DNA of 53,800 nucleotides from Methanolinea sp. UBA275 (GTDB lineage Archaea; Halobacteriota; Methanomicrobia; Methanomicrobiales; Methanospirillaceae): assembly GCA_002506105.1 (NCBI GenBank), contig DAWU01000012.1:1-53800 (forward strand), written 5' to 3'. Each line of letters opens with the position of its first letter. The first letter of the stretch is position 1. This document shows, piece after piece, positions 53,051 to 53,800 of the stretch. A program made the position numbers and the translations under genes. Under the pieces are notes generated by a model that worked only from the letters and a program-made list of their open reading frames with translations, did no database searches and was not told where the DNA came from.

Positions 53051-53338
53051 TGAGAGAATAATGCAAAGATCCTGCCAGTATTGTGAAACTCTTCTCCCCC
53101 TATCGCGGGTTTTCTTTCAACCGTTCTCAAAAACCAAAATAAAATCAGGGTGTTCTTTCTCTATAAGGGCTTGAGAAGAGAGCCTCCTCAATCATCTCCC
53201 AAAAACGAGTGCACACACTCCGGCATCTCCCGGGAATACTTGTCTCGTTCTATGCCTGCAGGAACACCTCATTCGCCCAAAGGGATCGCTTGCTATCAAC
53301 AAGAGCTTTCCAAAAATGAGTGATCCAGGATATATACT
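53051..53338. other. Intergenic region, nothing recognised
   Basis: About 290 bases between two reverse-strand membrane genes. Contains only short C/T-rich stretches and no reading frame with a ribosome site. Confidence 0.4.
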
Positions 53339-53707
53339 TCAGGACACTTTGTAAAATCCCCTGACCAGGAACCAGATGCCCATGAGTATCAAAAACCCGG
53401 CGATGGCATACGGCCAGAGTGAAATTGGCGACCAGATAATGCCGATCCCCAGGAAAATCATAAATGCACCAAGAAGAAGTAACGTCACGTTCGTACCTTT
53501 TGAGTGCCCCTCATCCCCCTCGTGGGATTTCTTCACGAGCGGGATGAATCCCGTTGCAAGGAATCCAAGCCCGAGCCCGATCAGGATACCCGAACCCACC
53601 TGGTTCACAAGCAGTCCCACACCGAGACCAATCAGGACCCCCGCAGGGATGAGAAAACCGTAATGCCCCTGGTGGCCATTGTGATCTCCCTGATCCTCTC
53701 CTGTCAT
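53339..53707 (-). CDS. Small multi-pass membrane protein
   Basis: 122 aa from the ATG at 53707. The TTG at 53776 would sit inside a TATA-like ACTATAATTT (about 53775-53784), so the ATG is preferred. A polar His/Gly/Asp-rich N-terminus (DQGDHNGHQGHYG) comes before two glycine-rich helices, then a charged cytoplasmic or external loop (KKSHEGDEGHSKG), then two more helices. The His-rich segments could bind metal, but this is speculation. No family recognised. Confidence 0.7.
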   Translation of the reverse strand: MTGEDQGDHNGHQGHYGFLIPAGVLIGLGVGLLVNQVGSGILIGLGLGFLATGFIPLVKKSHEGDEGHSKGTNVTLLLLGAFMIFLGIGIIWSPISLWPYAIAGFLILMGIWFLVRGFYKVS

Positions 53708-53800
53708 AGGAACAGAATAGCACTCTTCCCAAGATAAACCGATCAGATCGGAAAAATTCCACACGATACTATGCAAATTATAGTTAAGAACTCAACTATT

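Overview
The window looks like chromosomal DNA from a methanogenic archaeon of the order Methanomicrobiales (Methanoregula, Methanosphaerula, Methanolinea or Methanospirillum type). The pointers are an HMf-type histone, an archaeal diphthamide ligase (Dph6), a rubredoxin/FprA (F420H2 oxidase) pair, an archaeal phosphoribulokinase, TATA-box promoters, T-run terminators, and many DUF3344, PKD, PEGA and CARDB surface proteins. The genus assignment is inference.

Layout. 0-3.7 kb: an iron-sulfur flavoprotein gene whose flavin-loop region lacks a normal start codon, three reverse-strand membrane or exported proteins, and a truncated IS1595-type transposase. 3.8-29.5 kb: a 26-kb island of cell-surface genes. 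It holds a protein with three 8-repeat PQQ-type propellers plus PKD domains, a propeller/PKD/TIG protein whose first propeller is a nearly identical tandem array, and an orphan BMP-family binding protein. These are followed by five translationally coupled genes (DUF3344-CARDB protein, DUF3344 protein, MacB/LolD-type ATPase, FtsX-type permease, DUF3344-PEGA protein), then a DUF3344/CARDB/cohesin/PKD/dockerin protein and a membrane-anchored cohesin protein. 30.1-33.8 kb: an iron-siderophore or cobalamin ABC operon with a palindromic operator candidate. 33.8-42.5 kb: housekeeping and physiology genes (dph6, histone, P-type cation ATPase, a DUF2148 Fe-S protein, rubredoxin, fprA, phosphoribulokinase, trkH). 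42.5-46.1 kb: a compact three-gene nitrogenase-like cluster (NifH-, NifD- and NifK-like), followed by an unknown conserved gene. 46.4-49.5 kb: leuC-leuD-leuB on the reverse strand with a long palindrome-rich leader. 49.5-53.8 kb: a 7-bladed YVTN surface protein and two small membrane proteins.

How they may work together. The coupled DUF3344/ABC operon suggests that a MacB/Lol-like machine acts on, or is controlled by, large extracellular repeat proteins. The cohesin and dockerin domains next to it suggest non-covalent assembly of those proteins at the cell surface. The nitrogenase-like HDK cluster keeps the ATPase and cluster-ligating cysteines, but its D and K subunits are short and no nif biosynthesis genes lie nearby. 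It is therefore probably a reductase for something other than N2. These two loci are the best candidates for undescribed biology here. Everything was read by eye; no database search was run.
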